The notes: a model not told the origin generated them from the sequence alone. 45,115 bases of DNA from Shewanella salipaludis (GCF_012911865.1 NZ_JAAXYH010000022.1:1-45115); one strand, 5' to 3'; positions 7,658-17,478 are shown, counted from the stretch's first letter. Made by a program: numbers and translations.

Positions 7658-7776
7658 GGGTTGAAGCCTGCTTTTAGAGCGCAATAGTGCGATAGAAGAC
7701 AGGCTTCCGTCCAAGACCGCAGGTGTTTTCCTAACGGTTTACTTAATTTCCTGCGTAGACGGTGTCAGGCCCCAGC
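7658..7776 (+). promoter_or_regulatory. L10 leader: L10(L12)4 autoregulatory RNA
   Basis: This leader closely matches the E. coli rplJ leader that binds the L10-L7/L12 complex and represses translation of rplJL. Conserved blocks are AGGCTTCCGTCCAAGACCGC (7701-7720), CCTGCGTAGACGGTG (7750-7764) and an outer helix in which GAAGCCTG (7663-7670) pairs with CAGGCTTC (7700-7707). CCGCAGG (7717-7723) can pair with CCTGCG (7750-7755). The match is from memory of the family; the complementary segments are visible in the sequence. Confidence 0.85.
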
Positions 7777-7811
7777 TAAATTTTTTTACTGGATAATCTG
7801 CACCGTAAGTC

Positions 7812-7859
7812 ACTAAATACATAAGTATTTAGTATGGTAAATACTAGGGAATACCCTAG
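7812..7859 (+). other. Two tandem hairpins before the rplJ ribosome-binding site
   Basis: A perfect 9-bp stem (7812-7820 with 7825-7833, loop ATAA) is followed 10 bases later by a perfect 6-bp stem (CTAGGG 7844-7849 with CCCTAG 7854-7859, loop AATA). The rplJ Shine-Dalgarno AGGAG (7869-7873) starts 9 bases further on. Confidence 0.7.
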
Positions 7860-7881
7860 GTAGAATCCAGGAGTAAAGCCA

Positions 7882-8382
7882 ATGGCATTAAGACTCGAAG
7901 ACAAAAAAGCGATTGTTGCTGAAGTCAACGAAGCTGCCAAAGGTGCGCTATCTGCAGTTGCCGCTGATTCACGCGGTGTGACTGTAGGTGCTATGACCGG
8001 TCTGCGTAAGAAAGCGCGCGAGAATGGTGTTTATGTACGTGTAGTACGTAACACACTGGCTCGTCGTGCTGTTGAAGGTACAGCTTTTGAGTGCCTAGCA
8101 GAAACGTTCACTGGCCCAACTTTGATTGCTTTCTCTCAAGAGCACCCAGGTGCTGCAGCACGTCTGTTAAAAGACTTTGCTAAAGAGCAAGCCGCGTTCG
8201 AAGTTAAAGGCGCAGCCTTTGAAGGGAATTTCATCCCTGCAGCTGAAATTGATCGTTTGGCGAAACTGCCAACATACGAAGAAGCACTGGCACAGTTGAT
8301 GATGACTATGAAAGAAGCATCTGCTGGCAAGTTCGTTCGTACACTGGCCGCCCTGCGCGATCAAAAACAAGAAGCCGCTTAA
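7882..8382 (+). CDS. rplJ: 50S ribosomal protein L10
   Basis: L10 is the base of the ribosomal stalk: its N-terminal domain binds 23S rRNA with L11 and its C-terminal helix holds L7/L12 dimers. With L12 it represses its own leader. The 166-residue product (E. coli 165) begins MALRLEDKKAIVAEVNEAAKG and has the conserved VRNTLARRAVEGT segment near residue 53-65. ATG 7882 follows AGGAG at 7869-7873. rplL lies 54 bases downstream. Confidence 0.98.
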   Translation: MALRLEDKKAIVAEVNEAAKGALSAVAADSRGVTVGAMTGLRKKARENGVYVRVVRNTLARRAVEGTAFECLAETFTGPTLIAFSQEHPGAAARLLKDFAKEQAAFEVKGAAFEGNFIPAAEIDRLAKLPTYEEALAQLMMTMKEASAGKFVRTLAALRDQKQEAA

Positions 8383-8436
8383 TTTCAAGCTGGCTGCTTA
8401 ATAAAATTGAATTCAGAACAATAGGAAACATTTGTT

Positions 8437-8805
8437 ATGTCTATCACTAAAGACCAAATCTTAGAAGCCTTTGCAGCTATGTCTGTAATGGAAGTTGTTG
8501 AACTGATCGAAGCAATGGAAGAGAAGTTCGGCGTTTCTGCCGCTGCTGCTGTTGTTTCTGGTGGTGGCGAAGGCGCTGCTGCTGCTGAAGAGAAAACAGA
8601 GTTCGACGTAGTTATGACTTCTCACGGCGACAACAAAGTTGCTGTAATTAAAGCCGTTCGCGGTTTAACAGGTTTAGGCCTGAAAGAAGCTAAAGCTATG
8701 GCAGAAGCTGCTCCAGTAGCAGTTAAAGAAGGCGTTTCTAAAGATGAAGCCGAATCTGCTGCTAAAGAACTGACTGAAGCTGGTGCTACAGTAGAAATCA
8801 AGTAA
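8437..8805 (+). CDS. rplL: 50S ribosomal protein L7/L12
   Basis: L7/L12 is the multicopy stalk protein that recruits and activates translational GTPases such as EF-Tu and EF-G. The 122-residue product has an N-terminal dimerisation region (1-30), an Ala/Gly-rich hinge (about 35-52) and the C-terminal domain with VAVIKAVRGLTGLGLKEAK (about 68-86), the factor-binding surface. E. coli length is 121. It is followed by an attenuator before rpoB. Confidence 0.98.
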   Translation: MSITKDQILEAFAAMSVMEVVELIEAMEEKFGVSAAAAVVSGGGEGAAAAEEKTEFDVVMTSHGDNKVAVIKAVRGLTGLGLKEAKAMAEAAPVAVKEGVSKDEAESAAKELTEAGATVEIK

Positions 8806-8841
8806 GCTATATTTTAGCTTGCTCACTCAAGTAATTGGGTG

Positions 8842-8875
8842 AAGGCTGGCGGTTTTTTAACCGTCGGCCTTTTTT
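8842..8875 (+). terminator. rplL-rpoB attenuator
   Basis: A 13-bp stem (8842-8854 with 8859-8871, two G-T pairs, loop TTTT) runs into T6. In E. coli an attenuator at the same place ends most transcripts so that ribosomal proteins outnumber polymerase subunits. I see no strong promoter between here and rpoB, so rpoBC probably depends on readthrough. Confidence 0.88.
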
Positions 8876-9042
8876 GCGCTATATGCGCAGGCGATTTTTT
8901 TTCACCGTTTATCGCCAGATTTTGCAGTCCCTAGCAGAGATTACTGGTTAGGTTCTTGCCATCAACGGTGATGGGCAAACGTGCTGAGTTAACATTCAAT
9001 GTTGGTTCAGTCTTGGTCACATCTCGTAAGCAGAGGAAACCC

Positions 9043-12000
9043 ATGGTTTACTCCTATTCTGAAAAGAAGCGTATTCGCAAAGACTTTGGTAAGCGTCCAA
9101 AGGTATTGGACATTCCTTATCTATTGTCTATTCAGTTAGACTCTTTTAAGAAGTTCACCGATCAAGATCCTACCGGTGAGCGTGGCCTAGAGGCCGCTTT
9201 CCGTAGCGTTTTTCCCATCAAGAGCTTTTCTGGTTACTCTGAGCTGCAATATGTCAGCTACAAACTAGGCGAGCCAGTATTTGATGTGAAAGAGTGCCAA
9301 ATTCGTGGTGTTACTTATTCGGCACCATTGCGCGTAAAATTACGCATGGTGCTCTTTGACCGTGAAGCTGCAGCTGGCACAGTTAAAGACATTAAAGAAC
9401 AAGAAGTCTATATGGGGGATATCCCTCTGATGACTGACAACGGTACCTTCGTTATCAATGGTACCGAGCGTGTTATCGTGTCCCAGTTACACCGTTCTCC
9501 CGGTGTATTCTTCGATCACGACCGTGGTAAGACCCACTCTTCAGGTAAGGTGCTGTATAACGCACGTATCATTCCTTACCGTGGTTCATGGTTGGATTTC
9601 GAATTCGACCCGAAAGATGCCTTATTCGTACGTATCGACCGTCGCCGTAAGTTGCCTGCGACCATCATATTGCGTGCCTTAGAGTATTCGACTCAAGAAA
9701 TTCTGGATCTGTTCTTCGAACGCGTTGAATTCAAGATCAAGAAAGACACCCTGGTGATGGCGCTGACGCCCGATCGTCTGCGTGGCGAAACCGCCAGCTA
9801 TGACATCAAGGATGCCGAAGGTACTCTGCTGGTCGAAGCCGGTCGTCGTATCACTGCACGTCATATCCGTCAGCTGGAAAAAACCAACACCACTGAACTG
9901 GAAGTCCCGGTTGAGTACATCGTTGGTAAATATGCGGCTCAGGATTATATAGATCCGGATACCGGCGAAGTCCTGGTTTCTGCCAACAGTGAAATCAGCC
10001 TGGAAGACCTGGCTAAACTGTCACTGGCCGGCATTAAGGACATCGGCACTCTATACATCAACGAGCTGGATCACGGTGCCTATATCTCTGACACCCTGCG
10101 CATAGATTCAACCACCAACCGCTTGGAAGCGCTGGTTGAAATTTATCGCATGATGCGTCCTGGCGAGCCACCAACCAAAGATGCGGCCGAAGCCCTGTTC
10201 CAGAACTTGTTCTTCAGCGAAGAGCGTTATGACCTGTCTAAAGTGGGTCGTATGAAGTTCAATCGTCGTCTGAGCATAGATGATGAAGTCGGCACAGGCG
10301 TGTTGTCTAAAGAAGACATAGTTGCGGTAATGAAGAACATCATTCATATCCGTAATGGTTTCGACGAAGTCGATGACATAGATCACTTGGGCAACCGTCG
10401 TATTCGTAGCGTCGGTGAAATGGCCGAGAACCAATTCCGCGTCGGTCTGGTGCGTGTTGAACGCGCCGTGCGTGAGCGTCTGTCTTTGGGCGATCTGAAC
10501 GAGCTGATGCCACAAGACCTGATCAACGCCAAGCCAATTTCTGCCGCGGTGAAAGAGTTCTTCGGTTCTTCTCAGCTGTCACAGTTTATGGATCAGAACA
10601 ACCCGCTGTCGGAAGTGACCCACAAGCGTCGTATTTCTGCGCTTGGCCCAGGTGGTTTGACCCGTGAGCGCGCCGGCTTCGAAGTCCGCGACGTACACCC
10701 AACTCACTATGGTCGTCTGTGTCCAATCGAGACTCCTGAAGGTCCAAACATTGGTCTGATCAACTCGCTGGCAAGCTTTGCCCGCACCAACTCATACGGC
10801 TTCCTGGAAACCCCTTACCGCAAGGTAGTGGATGGCGTCATCACCGACGAGGTTGAATATCTGTCGGCGATCGAAGAAGGTCGTTATGTGATCGCCCAGG
10901 CAAACATCGAAGTCGATGCCAATGGCCGCATGGTTGAAGAACAGATCGCCTGTCGTCATAAGGGTGAATCTACCTTTATGCGCGCCGCCGACATTCAATA
11001 CATGGACGTTTCGCCACAACAGATCATTTCTGTTGCTGCGTCGCTGATCCCCTTCCTCGAGCACGACGATGCTAACCGCGCCTTGATGGGTGCGAACATG
11101 CAACGTCAGGCCGTACCGACATTGCGCTCAGAGAAGCCGCTGGTAGGTACAGGTATTGAGCGTACTCTGGCTGTGGATTCCGGTGTGGTTGTGGCTGCCA
11201 AACGTGGTGGTTTTGTCGATTATGTCGATGCCAGCCGTATCGTGGTTAAAGTCAATGAAGATGAGCTGCGTCCAGGCGAAGCCGGTATCGACATTTACAA
11301 CCTGACCAAGTACACACGTTCGAACCAGAACACCTGTATCAACCAACGTCCTTGCTGTTCCGTTGGTGATCCTGTGGTACGCGGTGACGTGTTGGCCGAC
11401 GGTCCTTCAACCGACTTGGGTGACTTGGCCCTTGGGCAGAACATGCGTATCGCGTTCATGCCTTGGAACGGTTACAACTTCGAAGATTCGATCTTGATTT
11501 CCGAGCGTGTCGCTCAGGAAGACAGATTTACTACTATCCACATTCAGGAGCTGTCTTGTATCGCTCGTGATACCAAGTTGGGTAGCGAAGAAATCACCGC
11601 CGACATTCCCAACGTAGGTGAGTCTGCGCTGTCGAAACTCGACGAGTCAGGTATCGTTTACATAGGTGCCGAAGTCAAAGGCGGCGACATTCTGGTCGGT
11701 AAGGTAACACCTAAGGGTGAAACTCAGCTGACACCGGAAGAGAAGTTGTTGCGAGCCATCTTCGGTGAAAAAGCGTCTGACGTTAAAGACAGCTCACTGC
11801 GGGTACCTAACTCTGTTAAAGGTACCATCATCGACGTCCAGGTATTTACCCGTGACGGCGTTGAGAAAGACAAGCGTGCCGTTGAAATCGAAGAGATGCA
11901 CATAGCCCAGGCTCGTAAAGACTTGGGCGAAGAGTTCAAGATCCTTGAAGAAGGTGTCTTGGGACGTGCCCGTAACCTGCTGCTGAGCGCCGGCTACAGT

Positions 12001-13074
12001 GAAGCACAAATTGCTGATCTGCCACGTAAAGACGTACTGGTTCAGGTTATCGATGACGAAACCAAGCAGACTGAACTCGAGCAGTTGGCCGAACAGCACG
12101 AAGAGCTGAAAGCCGACTTCGACAAGAAGTTTGAGATCAAACGCCGCAAGATCACTCAGGGTGATGACTTGGCGCCGGGCGTACTCAAGATCGTCAAGGT
12201 TTACCTGGCGGTTAAGCGTACCATCCAACCTGGTGACAAGATGGCGGGTCGTCACGGTAACAAGGGTGTTATCTCCAAGATTTGCCCAATCGAAGACATG
12301 CCATACGACGAGCAGGGTAACCCAGTGGATATCGTATTGAACCCACTCGGCGTACCATCACGTATGAACATAGGTCAGGTTCTCGAAGTCCATATGGGCG
12401 CAGCGGCTAAAGGCATAGGTAACAAGATTACCGCCATGCTGGAAGAGCAACGCGAACTGGCCGAACTGCGTGGTTACATCAAGCAAGTGTATGAACTGGG
12501 TGACGAAGTGCAGCAGCGCGTCGACATAGATTCATTCACCGATGATGAAGTGATGCGTCTTGCGACTAACCTGAAAGGCGGTATCCCGATTGCAACCCCG
12601 GCCTTCGATGGTGCCAAAGAGAAAGAGATCAAGCAGATGCTTGAACTTGCAGGCTTGCCAGTTTCTGGCCAGTTGAAGCTGTTTGATGGTCGTACCGGTA
12701 ACGAATTTGAGCGTCAGGTAACTGTTGGTTACATGTACATGCTCAAACTGAACCACTTGGTTGATGACAAGATGCACGCCCGTTCTACCGGTTCGTACAG
12801 CTTGGTTACTCAGCAGCCTCTGGGCGGTAAAGCTCAGTTCGGTGGTCAGCGTTTCGGTGAGATGGAAGTGTGGGCACTGGAAGCTTATGGTGCCGCTTAT
12901 ACGCTTCAAGAAATGCTCACTGTGAAGTCGGATGACGTTAACGGTCGTACTCAGATGTATAAGAACATCGTCGACGGTAACCATCAGATGCAACCAGGCA
13001 TGCCAGAGTCCTTCAACGTATTGCTGAAGGAGATCCGTTCACTCGGTATTAATATCGAGTTGGATCAAGAATAA
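9043..13074 (+). CDS. rpoB: RNA polymerase beta subunit RpoB
   Basis: The beta subunit forms one pincer of RNA polymerase and half of its active centre. I chose ATG 9043 (MVYSYSEKKRIRKDFGKRP), which matches the E. coli N-terminus and follows AGAGG (9032-9036); an upstream in-frame TTG at 8956 only adds a non-conserved extension. The product is 1343 residues (E. coli 1342). The rifampicin region GSSQLSQFMDQNNPLSEVTHK followed by RRISALGP has the wild-type Asp, His and Ser residues at the usual resistance positions. The conserved GDKMAGRHGNKG motif lies near the C-terminus. rpoC follows after 84 bases. Confidence 0.98.
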   Translation: MVYSYSEKKRIRKDFGKRPKVLDIPYLLSIQLDSFKKFTDQDPTGERGLEAAFRSVFPIKSFSGYSELQYVSYKLGEPVFDVKECQIRGVTYSAPLRVKLRMVLFDREAAAGTVKDIKEQEVYMGDIPLMTDNGTFVINGTERVIVSQLHRSPGVFFDHDRGKTHSSGKVLYNARIIPYRGSWLDFEFDPKDALFVRIDRRRKLPATIILRALEYSTQEILDLFFERVEFKIKKDTLVMALTPDRLRGETASYDIKDAEGTLLVEAGRRITARHIRQLEKTNTTELEVPVEYIVGKYAAQDYIDPDTGEVLVSANSEISLEDLAKLSLAGIKDIGTLYINELDHGAYISDTLRIDSTTNRLEALVEIYRMMRPGEPPTKDAAEALFQNLFFSEERYDLSKVGRMKFNRRLSIDDEVGTGVLSKEDIVAVMKNIIHIRNGFDEVDDIDHLGNRRIRSVGEMAENQFRVGLVRVERAVRERLSLGDLNELMPQDLINAKPISAAVKEFFGSSQLSQFMDQNNPLSEVTHKRRISALGPGGLTRERAGFEVRDVHPTHYGRLCPIETPEGPNIGLINSLASFARTNSYGFLETPYRKVVDGVITDEVEYLSAIEEGRYVIAQANIEVDANGRMVEEQIACRHKGESTFMRAADIQYMDVSPQQIISVAASLIPFLEHDDANRALMGANMQRQAVPTLRSEKPLVGTGIERTLAVDSGVVVAAKRGGFVDYVDASRIVVKVNEDELRPGEAGIDIYNLTKYTRSNQNTCINQRPCCSVGDPVVRGDVLADGPSTDLGDLALGQNMRIAFMPWNGYNFEDSILISERVAQEDRFTTIHIQELSCIARDTKLGSEEITADIPNVGESALSKLDESGIVYIGAEVKGGDILVGKVTPKGETQLTPEEKLLRAIFGEKASDVKDSSLRVPNSVKGTIIDVQVFTRDGVEKDKRAVEIEEMHIAQARKDLGEEFKILEEGVLGRARNLLLSAGYSEAQIADLPRKDVLVQVIDDETKQTELEQLAEQHEELKADFDKKFEIKRRKITQGDDLAPGVLKIVKVYLAVKRTIQPGDKMAGRHGNKGVISKICPIEDMPYDEQGNPVDIVLNPLGVPSRMNIGQVLEVHMGAAAKGIGNKITAMLEEQRELAELRGYIKQVYELGDEVQQRVDIDSFTDDEVMRLATNLKGGIPIATPAFDGAKEKEIKQMLELAGLPVSGQLKLFDGRTGNEFERQVTVGYMYMLKLNHLVDDKMHARSTGSYSLVTQQPLGGKAQFGGQRFGEMEVWALEAYGAAYTLQEMLTVKSDDVNGRTQMYKNIVDGNHQMQPGMPESFNVLLKEIRSLGINIELDQE

Positions 13075-13107
13075 GCTTAGCCTTATGGCAATGTGTGGTT
13101 AACGAAT

Positions 13108-13133
13108 TGGTGCTCCGCGAGAGCGGGGCACCA
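13108..13133 (+). other. rpoB-rpoC intergenic hairpin with GNRA tetraloop
   Basis: An 11-bp stem (13108-13118 with 13123-13133, one T-G pair) is closed by GAGA, a GNRA tetraloop. There is no T-run, so it is not a terminator. It ends 13 bases before the rpoC ribosome-binding site. Confidence 0.75.
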
Positions 13134-13158
13134 GGTTCAACTCCTTCAGGAGAGAAAC

Positions 13159-16100
13159 GTGAAAGACTTATTAAAGTTTCTGAAACAGCAAAGCAAGACT
13201 GAAGAATTCAATGGTATCAAGATTGGCCTGGCGTCACCTGATCTCATTCGTTCTTGGTCATTTGGTGAAGTTAAGAAGCCAGAAACCATCAACTACCGTA
13301 CCTTCAAGCCCGAGCGCGAAGGTCTGTTCTGTGCGCGCATCTTTGGCCCGGTCAAAGATTACGAATGTTTGTGCGGTAAGTACAAGCGTCTGAAGCACCG
13401 CGGTGTGATCTGTGAGAAGTGTGGCGTCGAAGTCACCCAGACCAAGGTGCGCCGTGAGCGTATGGGTCATATCGAACTGGCGAGCCCAGTTGCCCACATC
13501 TGGTTCTTGAAATCACTGCCGTCCCGTATCGGTTTGATGCTGGATATGACGCTGCGTGACATAGAACGCGTACTCTATTTCGAATCTTTCGTCGTGATCG
13601 AAGCTGGCATGACCAGCCTGGAACGCGGCCAGATGCTGACAGAAGAAACCTATCTGGATGCGCTGGAAGAGTATGGTGATGAGTTCGAAGCCAAGATGGG
13701 TGCCGAAGCGGTGCTCGAATTGCTGCGCGCCATAGATCTCGAAAAAGAAATCGAGCAGATGCGTGAAGAGCTGCCATCGATCAACTCAGAGACACGTCGC
13801 AAGAAAGTGACCAAGCGTCTCAAGCTGATGGAAGCCTTCTATACTTCCGGCAACAAGCCGGAGTGGATGATCCTCAAAGTGCTGCCCGTGCTGCCACCTG
13901 ACTTGCGTCCGCTGGTACCGCTGGACGGTGGCCGTTTCGCGACCTCAGATCTGAACGATCTGTATCGCCGGGTGATCAACCGTAACAACCGTTTGAAGCG
14001 CCTGCTGGATCTGGCCGCGCCTGACATTATCGTACGCAACGAAAAGCGTATGCTGCAAGAGTCGGTCGATGCTCTGCTGGACAACGGTCGTCGCGGTCGT
14101 GCCATCACAGGCTCCAACAAACGTCCGCTGAAATCTTTGGCCGATATGATCAAAGGTAAGCAAGGTCGTTTCCGTCAGAACTTGCTCGGTAAGCGTGTTG
14201 ACTACTCTGGCCGTTCGGTGATTACCGTAGGTCCGACACTGCGTCTGCATCAATGTGGTCTGCCCAAGAAGATGGCACTCGAGCTGTTCAAGCCCTTCAT
14301 CTATGGCAAGCTGGAAGGTCGTGGTTTAGCCACTACCATCAAAGCGGCCAAGAAGATGGTCGAGCGTGAAGTGGCGGAAGTATGGGACGTACTGGATGAA
14401 GTGATCCGCGAACATCCAGTGATGCTCAACCGTGCACCAACACTGCACAGACTGGGTATCCAGGCGTTCGAGCCGGTCCTGATCGAAGGTAAAGCGATCC
14501 AATTACACCCACTGGTGTGTGCGGCCTACAACGCCGACTTCGACGGCGACCAAATGGCGGTACACGTACCTTTGACCCTGGAAGCCCAGCTCGAAGCCCG
14601 TGCCCTGATGATGTCTACCAACAACATCCTGTCACCCGCCAACGGCGAGCCCGTCATCACCCCGTCTCAAGACGTGGTATTGGGTCTGTACTACACCAGT
14701 CGTGAGCGCATCAACGGCCGCGGTGAAGGCATGTCATTCATGTCGGTTGCCGAAGTCGAGAAAGCCTATGCAACCGGCGCCGCCGAACTGCATGCCCGCG
14801 TTAAGGTACGTATTACCGAAACCATCATTGCAGACAATGGTGATCGCAGCGAAGCCCGTCGTATCGTAGATACCACAGTCGGCCGTGCACTGCTGTCGCA
14901 AATTCTGCCGGCCGGTTTGTCCTACGATCTGGTTAACCAGAACATGGGCAAGAAGCAGATCTCCAAGCTGTTGAACACCTGCTATCGTCAATTGGGTCTG
15001 AAAGATACCGTTATCTTCGCCGACCAACTGATGTACACGGGTTTCCGTTTCGCGACTATCTCAGGTGCCTCTGTCGGTATTGACGACATGGTGATCCCGG
15101 ATGAGAAGTACACCTTGGTTGCCGACGCCGAAGCTGAAGTACTGGAAATCCAGGAACAGTTCCAATCGGGTCTGGTTACCGCAGGTGAGCGTTACAACAA
15201 GGTCATCGATATCTGGGCCAGTGCCAACGAGAAAGTCTCTAAGGCCATGATGGAAAACCTGTCAACCGAGACAGTGATTAACCGTGATGGTGTCGAAGAG
15301 AAGCAAGCCTCGTTTAACAGCATCTACATGATGGCCGACTCGGGCGCTCGTGGTAGTGCCGCTCAGATACGTCAGTTGGCGGGTATGCGTGGTCTGATGG
15401 CGAAACCCGATGGTTCCATCATCGAAACCCCCATCGTGGCGAACTTCCGTGAAGGTCTGAACGTACTCCAGTACTTCATCTCTACTCACGGTGCGCGTAA
15501 AGGTCTGGCCGATACCGCATTGAAGACAGCGAACTCGGGTTACCTGACGCGTCGTCTGGTTGACGTTGCACAAGATTTGGTTGTTATCGAAGACGATTGT
15601 GGCACCTTCGAAGGCCTGACAATGAAACCGCTGATCGAAGGTGGTGATGTTGTTGAGCCGCTGCGCGAGCGTGTACTGGGTCGTGTGGTTGCCCTGGATG
15701 TCTACTACCCAGGTAGTGAAGAGATCCTGGCGCCGCGCAATACTCTGCTCGATGAAGCCTGGTGTGACAAGTTGGAAGAGCACTCGATCGACGAAGTCAT
15801 AGTTCGCTCGGTGATCAGTTGTGATACCGATTTCGGTGTCTGTGCCGCCTGTTACGGTCGTGACTTGGCCCGTGGCCACATCATCAATCACGGTGAAGCC
15901 ATAGGTGTTGTTGCTGCCCAGTCAATCGGTGAGCCAGGAACACAGCTGACGATGCGTACCTTCCACATCGGTGGTGCGGCATCACGTGCGTCTGCAGAAA
16001 ACAACGTTCAGGTGAAAAACGCCGGTACCTTGAAGCTGCACAACGCCAAGCATGTTACCAACAGCGACGGTAAGCTGGTTATCGTTTCTCGTTCTTCTGA

Positions 16101-17376
16101 GCTGGCCATCATAGATGAGCTGGGTCGTGAGAAAGAGCGTTATAAGGTGCCTTACGGTACCGTGCTCGAGAAGCTGGAAGACACAGGACTCGAAGCCGGC
16201 GATATCATAGCTAACTGGGATCCCCATACTCACCCAATCATTTCTGAAGTGGCGGGTAGTATCAAGTTCGTTGACATGATTGACGGTGTCACCATGACAC
16301 GTCAAACAGACGAACTGACGGGCCTGTCATCTATCGTGATCCTCGACGTAGGTCAGCGTGGTTCAGCGGGTAAAGAAATGCGCCCAATGATACGTCTGCT
16401 TGGCGCCGATGGTTCTGATCTGATGATCCCTGGTACCGATGTACCGGCACAGTACTTCCTGCCTGGCAGTGCGATCGTCAACCTGGAAGATAACGCGCAA
16501 ATCAGCGTCGGTGATGCGTTGGCTCGTATCCCGCAGGAATCTTCCAAGACACGCGACATCACGGGTGGTCTGCCACGGGTAGCCGACTTGTTCGAAGCGC
16601 GTAAGCCGAAAGAGCCTGCCATTCTGGCCGAGATCTCGGGTACCATCTCCTTTGGTAAAGAGACCAAGGGCAAGCGTCGTCTGGTGATCACTCCTGCCGA
16701 AGGCGGTGAGCACTACGAAGAGATGATCCCTAAGTGGCGTAACCTGAACGTGTTCGAAGGTGAAAAAGTCGAACGTGGTGAAGTTATTGCCGACGGTCCG
16801 GAAGCGGCACATGACATCCTGCGTCTGCGCGGCATTCATAACGTAGCCAACTACATAGTGAATGAAGTACAGGACGTATACCGTCTGCAGGGCGTGAAGA
16901 TCAACGATAAGCATATCGAAGTGATCATCCGTCAGATGCTGCGTAAGTGCCTGATCACCTCTGCCGGTGATACCGAGTTCCTCGAAGGCGAGCAGGTCGA
17001 AGTGTCACGCGTCAAGATCGCTAACCGCGAACTCGAGGCCCAAGGCAAGGTCCCTGCGACCTTCGAACGTGAACTGCTGGGTATTACCAAGGCATCTCTG
17101 GCGACAGAGTCCTTCATCTCAGCCGCCTCGTTCCAGGAAACTACGCGCGTACTGACCGAAGCCGCCGTAGGTGGTAAGAGCGACCAGTTACGTGGTCTGA
17201 AAGAGAACGTTATCGTTGGCCGTCTGATCCCAGCCGGTACAGGTTACGCTTATCACAAGACCCGCAACGAAGCGCGCGCCCAAGCCGCTACGCCTGTGGA
17301 AACACCTAAGATTACTGCCAGCGAAGCCGAGCAGAATCTGGCCGATCTCTTAAACCTCGCGGGAAGCCAGGAATAA
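13159..17376 (+). CDS. rpoC: RNA polymerase beta' subunit RpoC
   Basis: The beta' subunit carries the catalytic Mg2+ loop and most of the DNA-binding channel. GTG 13159 (MKDLLKFLKQQSKTEEF) matches the E. coli start and follows CAGGAGAG; the reading frame is open further upstream (from 13093) without conservation. The product is 1405 residues (E. coli 1407). Visible motifs are zinc site 1 (CLCGKYKRLKHRGVICEKCG, near 70-88), the catalytic NADFDGDQMAV (near 458-468) and zinc site 2 (DDCGTF, then CDTDFGVCAACYG, near 814-898). A strong terminator closes the rpoBC unit. Confidence 0.98.
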   Translation: MKDLLKFLKQQSKTEEFNGIKIGLASPDLIRSWSFGEVKKPETINYRTFKPEREGLFCARIFGPVKDYECLCGKYKRLKHRGVICEKCGVEVTQTKVRRERMGHIELASPVAHIWFLKSLPSRIGLMLDMTLRDIERVLYFESFVVIEAGMTSLERGQMLTEETYLDALEEYGDEFEAKMGAEAVLELLRAIDLEKEIEQMREELPSINSETRRKKVTKRLKLMEAFYTSGNKPEWMILKVLPVLPPDLRPLVPLDGGRFATSDLNDLYRRVINRNNRLKRLLDLAAPDIIVRNEKRMLQESVDALLDNGRRGRAITGSNKRPLKSLADMIKGKQGRFRQNLLGKRVDYSGRSVITVGPTLRLHQCGLPKKMALELFKPFIYGKLEGRGLATTIKAAKKMVEREVAEVWDVLDEVIREHPVMLNRAPTLHRLGIQAFEPVLIEGKAIQLHPLVCAAYNADFDGDQMAVHVPLTLEAQLEARALMMSTNNILSPANGEPVITPSQDVVLGLYYTSRERINGRGEGMSFMSVAEVEKAYATGAAELHARVKVRITETIIADNGDRSEARRIVDTTVGRALLSQILPAGLSYDLVNQNMGKKQISKLLNTCYRQLGLKDTVIFADQLMYTGFRFATISGASVGIDDMVIPDEKYTLVADAEAEVLEIQEQFQSGLVTAGERYNKVIDIWASANEKVSKAMMENLSTETVINRDGVEEKQASFNSIYMMADSGARGSAAQIRQLAGMRGLMAKPDGSIIETPIVANFREGLNVLQYFISTHGARKGLADTALKTANSGYLTRRLVDVAQDLVVIEDDCGTFEGLTMKPLIEGGDVVEPLRERVLGRVVALDVYYPGSEEILAPRNTLLDEAWCDKLEEHSIDEVIVRSVISCDTDFGVCAACYGRDLARGHIINHGEAIGVVAAQSIGEPGTQLTMRTFHIGGAASRASAENNVQVKNAGTLKLHNAKHVTNSDGKLVIVSRSSELAIIDELGREKERYKVPYGTVLEKLEDTGLEAGDIIANWDPHTHPIISEVAGSIKFVDMIDGVTMTRQTDELTGLSSIVILDVGQRGSAGKEMRPMIRLLGADGSDLMIPGTDVPAQYFLPGSAIVNLEDNAQISVGDALARIPQESSKTRDITGGLPRVADLFEARKPKEPAILAEISGTISFGKETKGKRRLVITPAEGGEHYEEMIPKWRNLNVFEGEKVERGEVIADGPEAAHDILRLRGIHNVANYIVNEVQDVYRLQGVKINDKHIEVIIRQMLRKCLITSAGDTEFLEGEQVEVSRVKIANRELEAQGKVPATFERELLGITKASLATESFISAASFQETTRVLTEAAVGGKSDQLRGLKENVIVGRLIPAGTGYAYHKTRNEARAQAATPVETPKITASEAEQNLADLLNLAGSQE

Positions 17377-17392
17377 GTCATAGGTTTGTTAT

Positions 17393-17418
17393 AAAAAGGC
17401 GCCCATGGCGCCTTTTTT
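17393..17418 (+). terminator. Intrinsic terminator after rpoC
   Basis: An 11-bp stem (AAAAAGGCGCC with GGCGCCTTTTT, loop CAT) ends in T6. It closes the rplJL-rpoBC transcript. Confidence 0.92.
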
Positions 17419-17449
17419 ATTGTAAAACGCGGCAAAAGTTGGCTATTTC

Positions 17450-17478
17450 TTGACAGTCGGCCTTTACCTTTCTAAAAT
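17450..17478 (+). promoter_or_regulatory. Sigma70 promoter of the str operon
   Basis: Consensus TTGACA (17450-17455), 17 bases, TAAAAT (17473-17478), and a GC-rich discriminator (CCGCGTCCC). TCCCAC/GTGGGA (17485-17490 with 17495-17500, loop CCTT) would form a hairpin at the very 5' end of the transcript. Confidence 0.87.

Noticed and set aside
8956..9042. N-terminal extension of RpoB by 29 codons from TTG 8956
   Set aside because: No homology to RpoB N-termini; ATG 9043 has a good ribosome-binding site and matches E. coli.
13093..13158. N-terminal extension of RpoC by 22 codons
   Set aside because: The segment contains the intergenic hairpin and ribosome-binding site; GTG 13159 matches the conserved start.
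15262..15891. 209-codon open frame antisense to rpoC
   Set aside because: It mirrors the codon bias of the highly conserved sense gene; no ribosome-binding site, domain or context.
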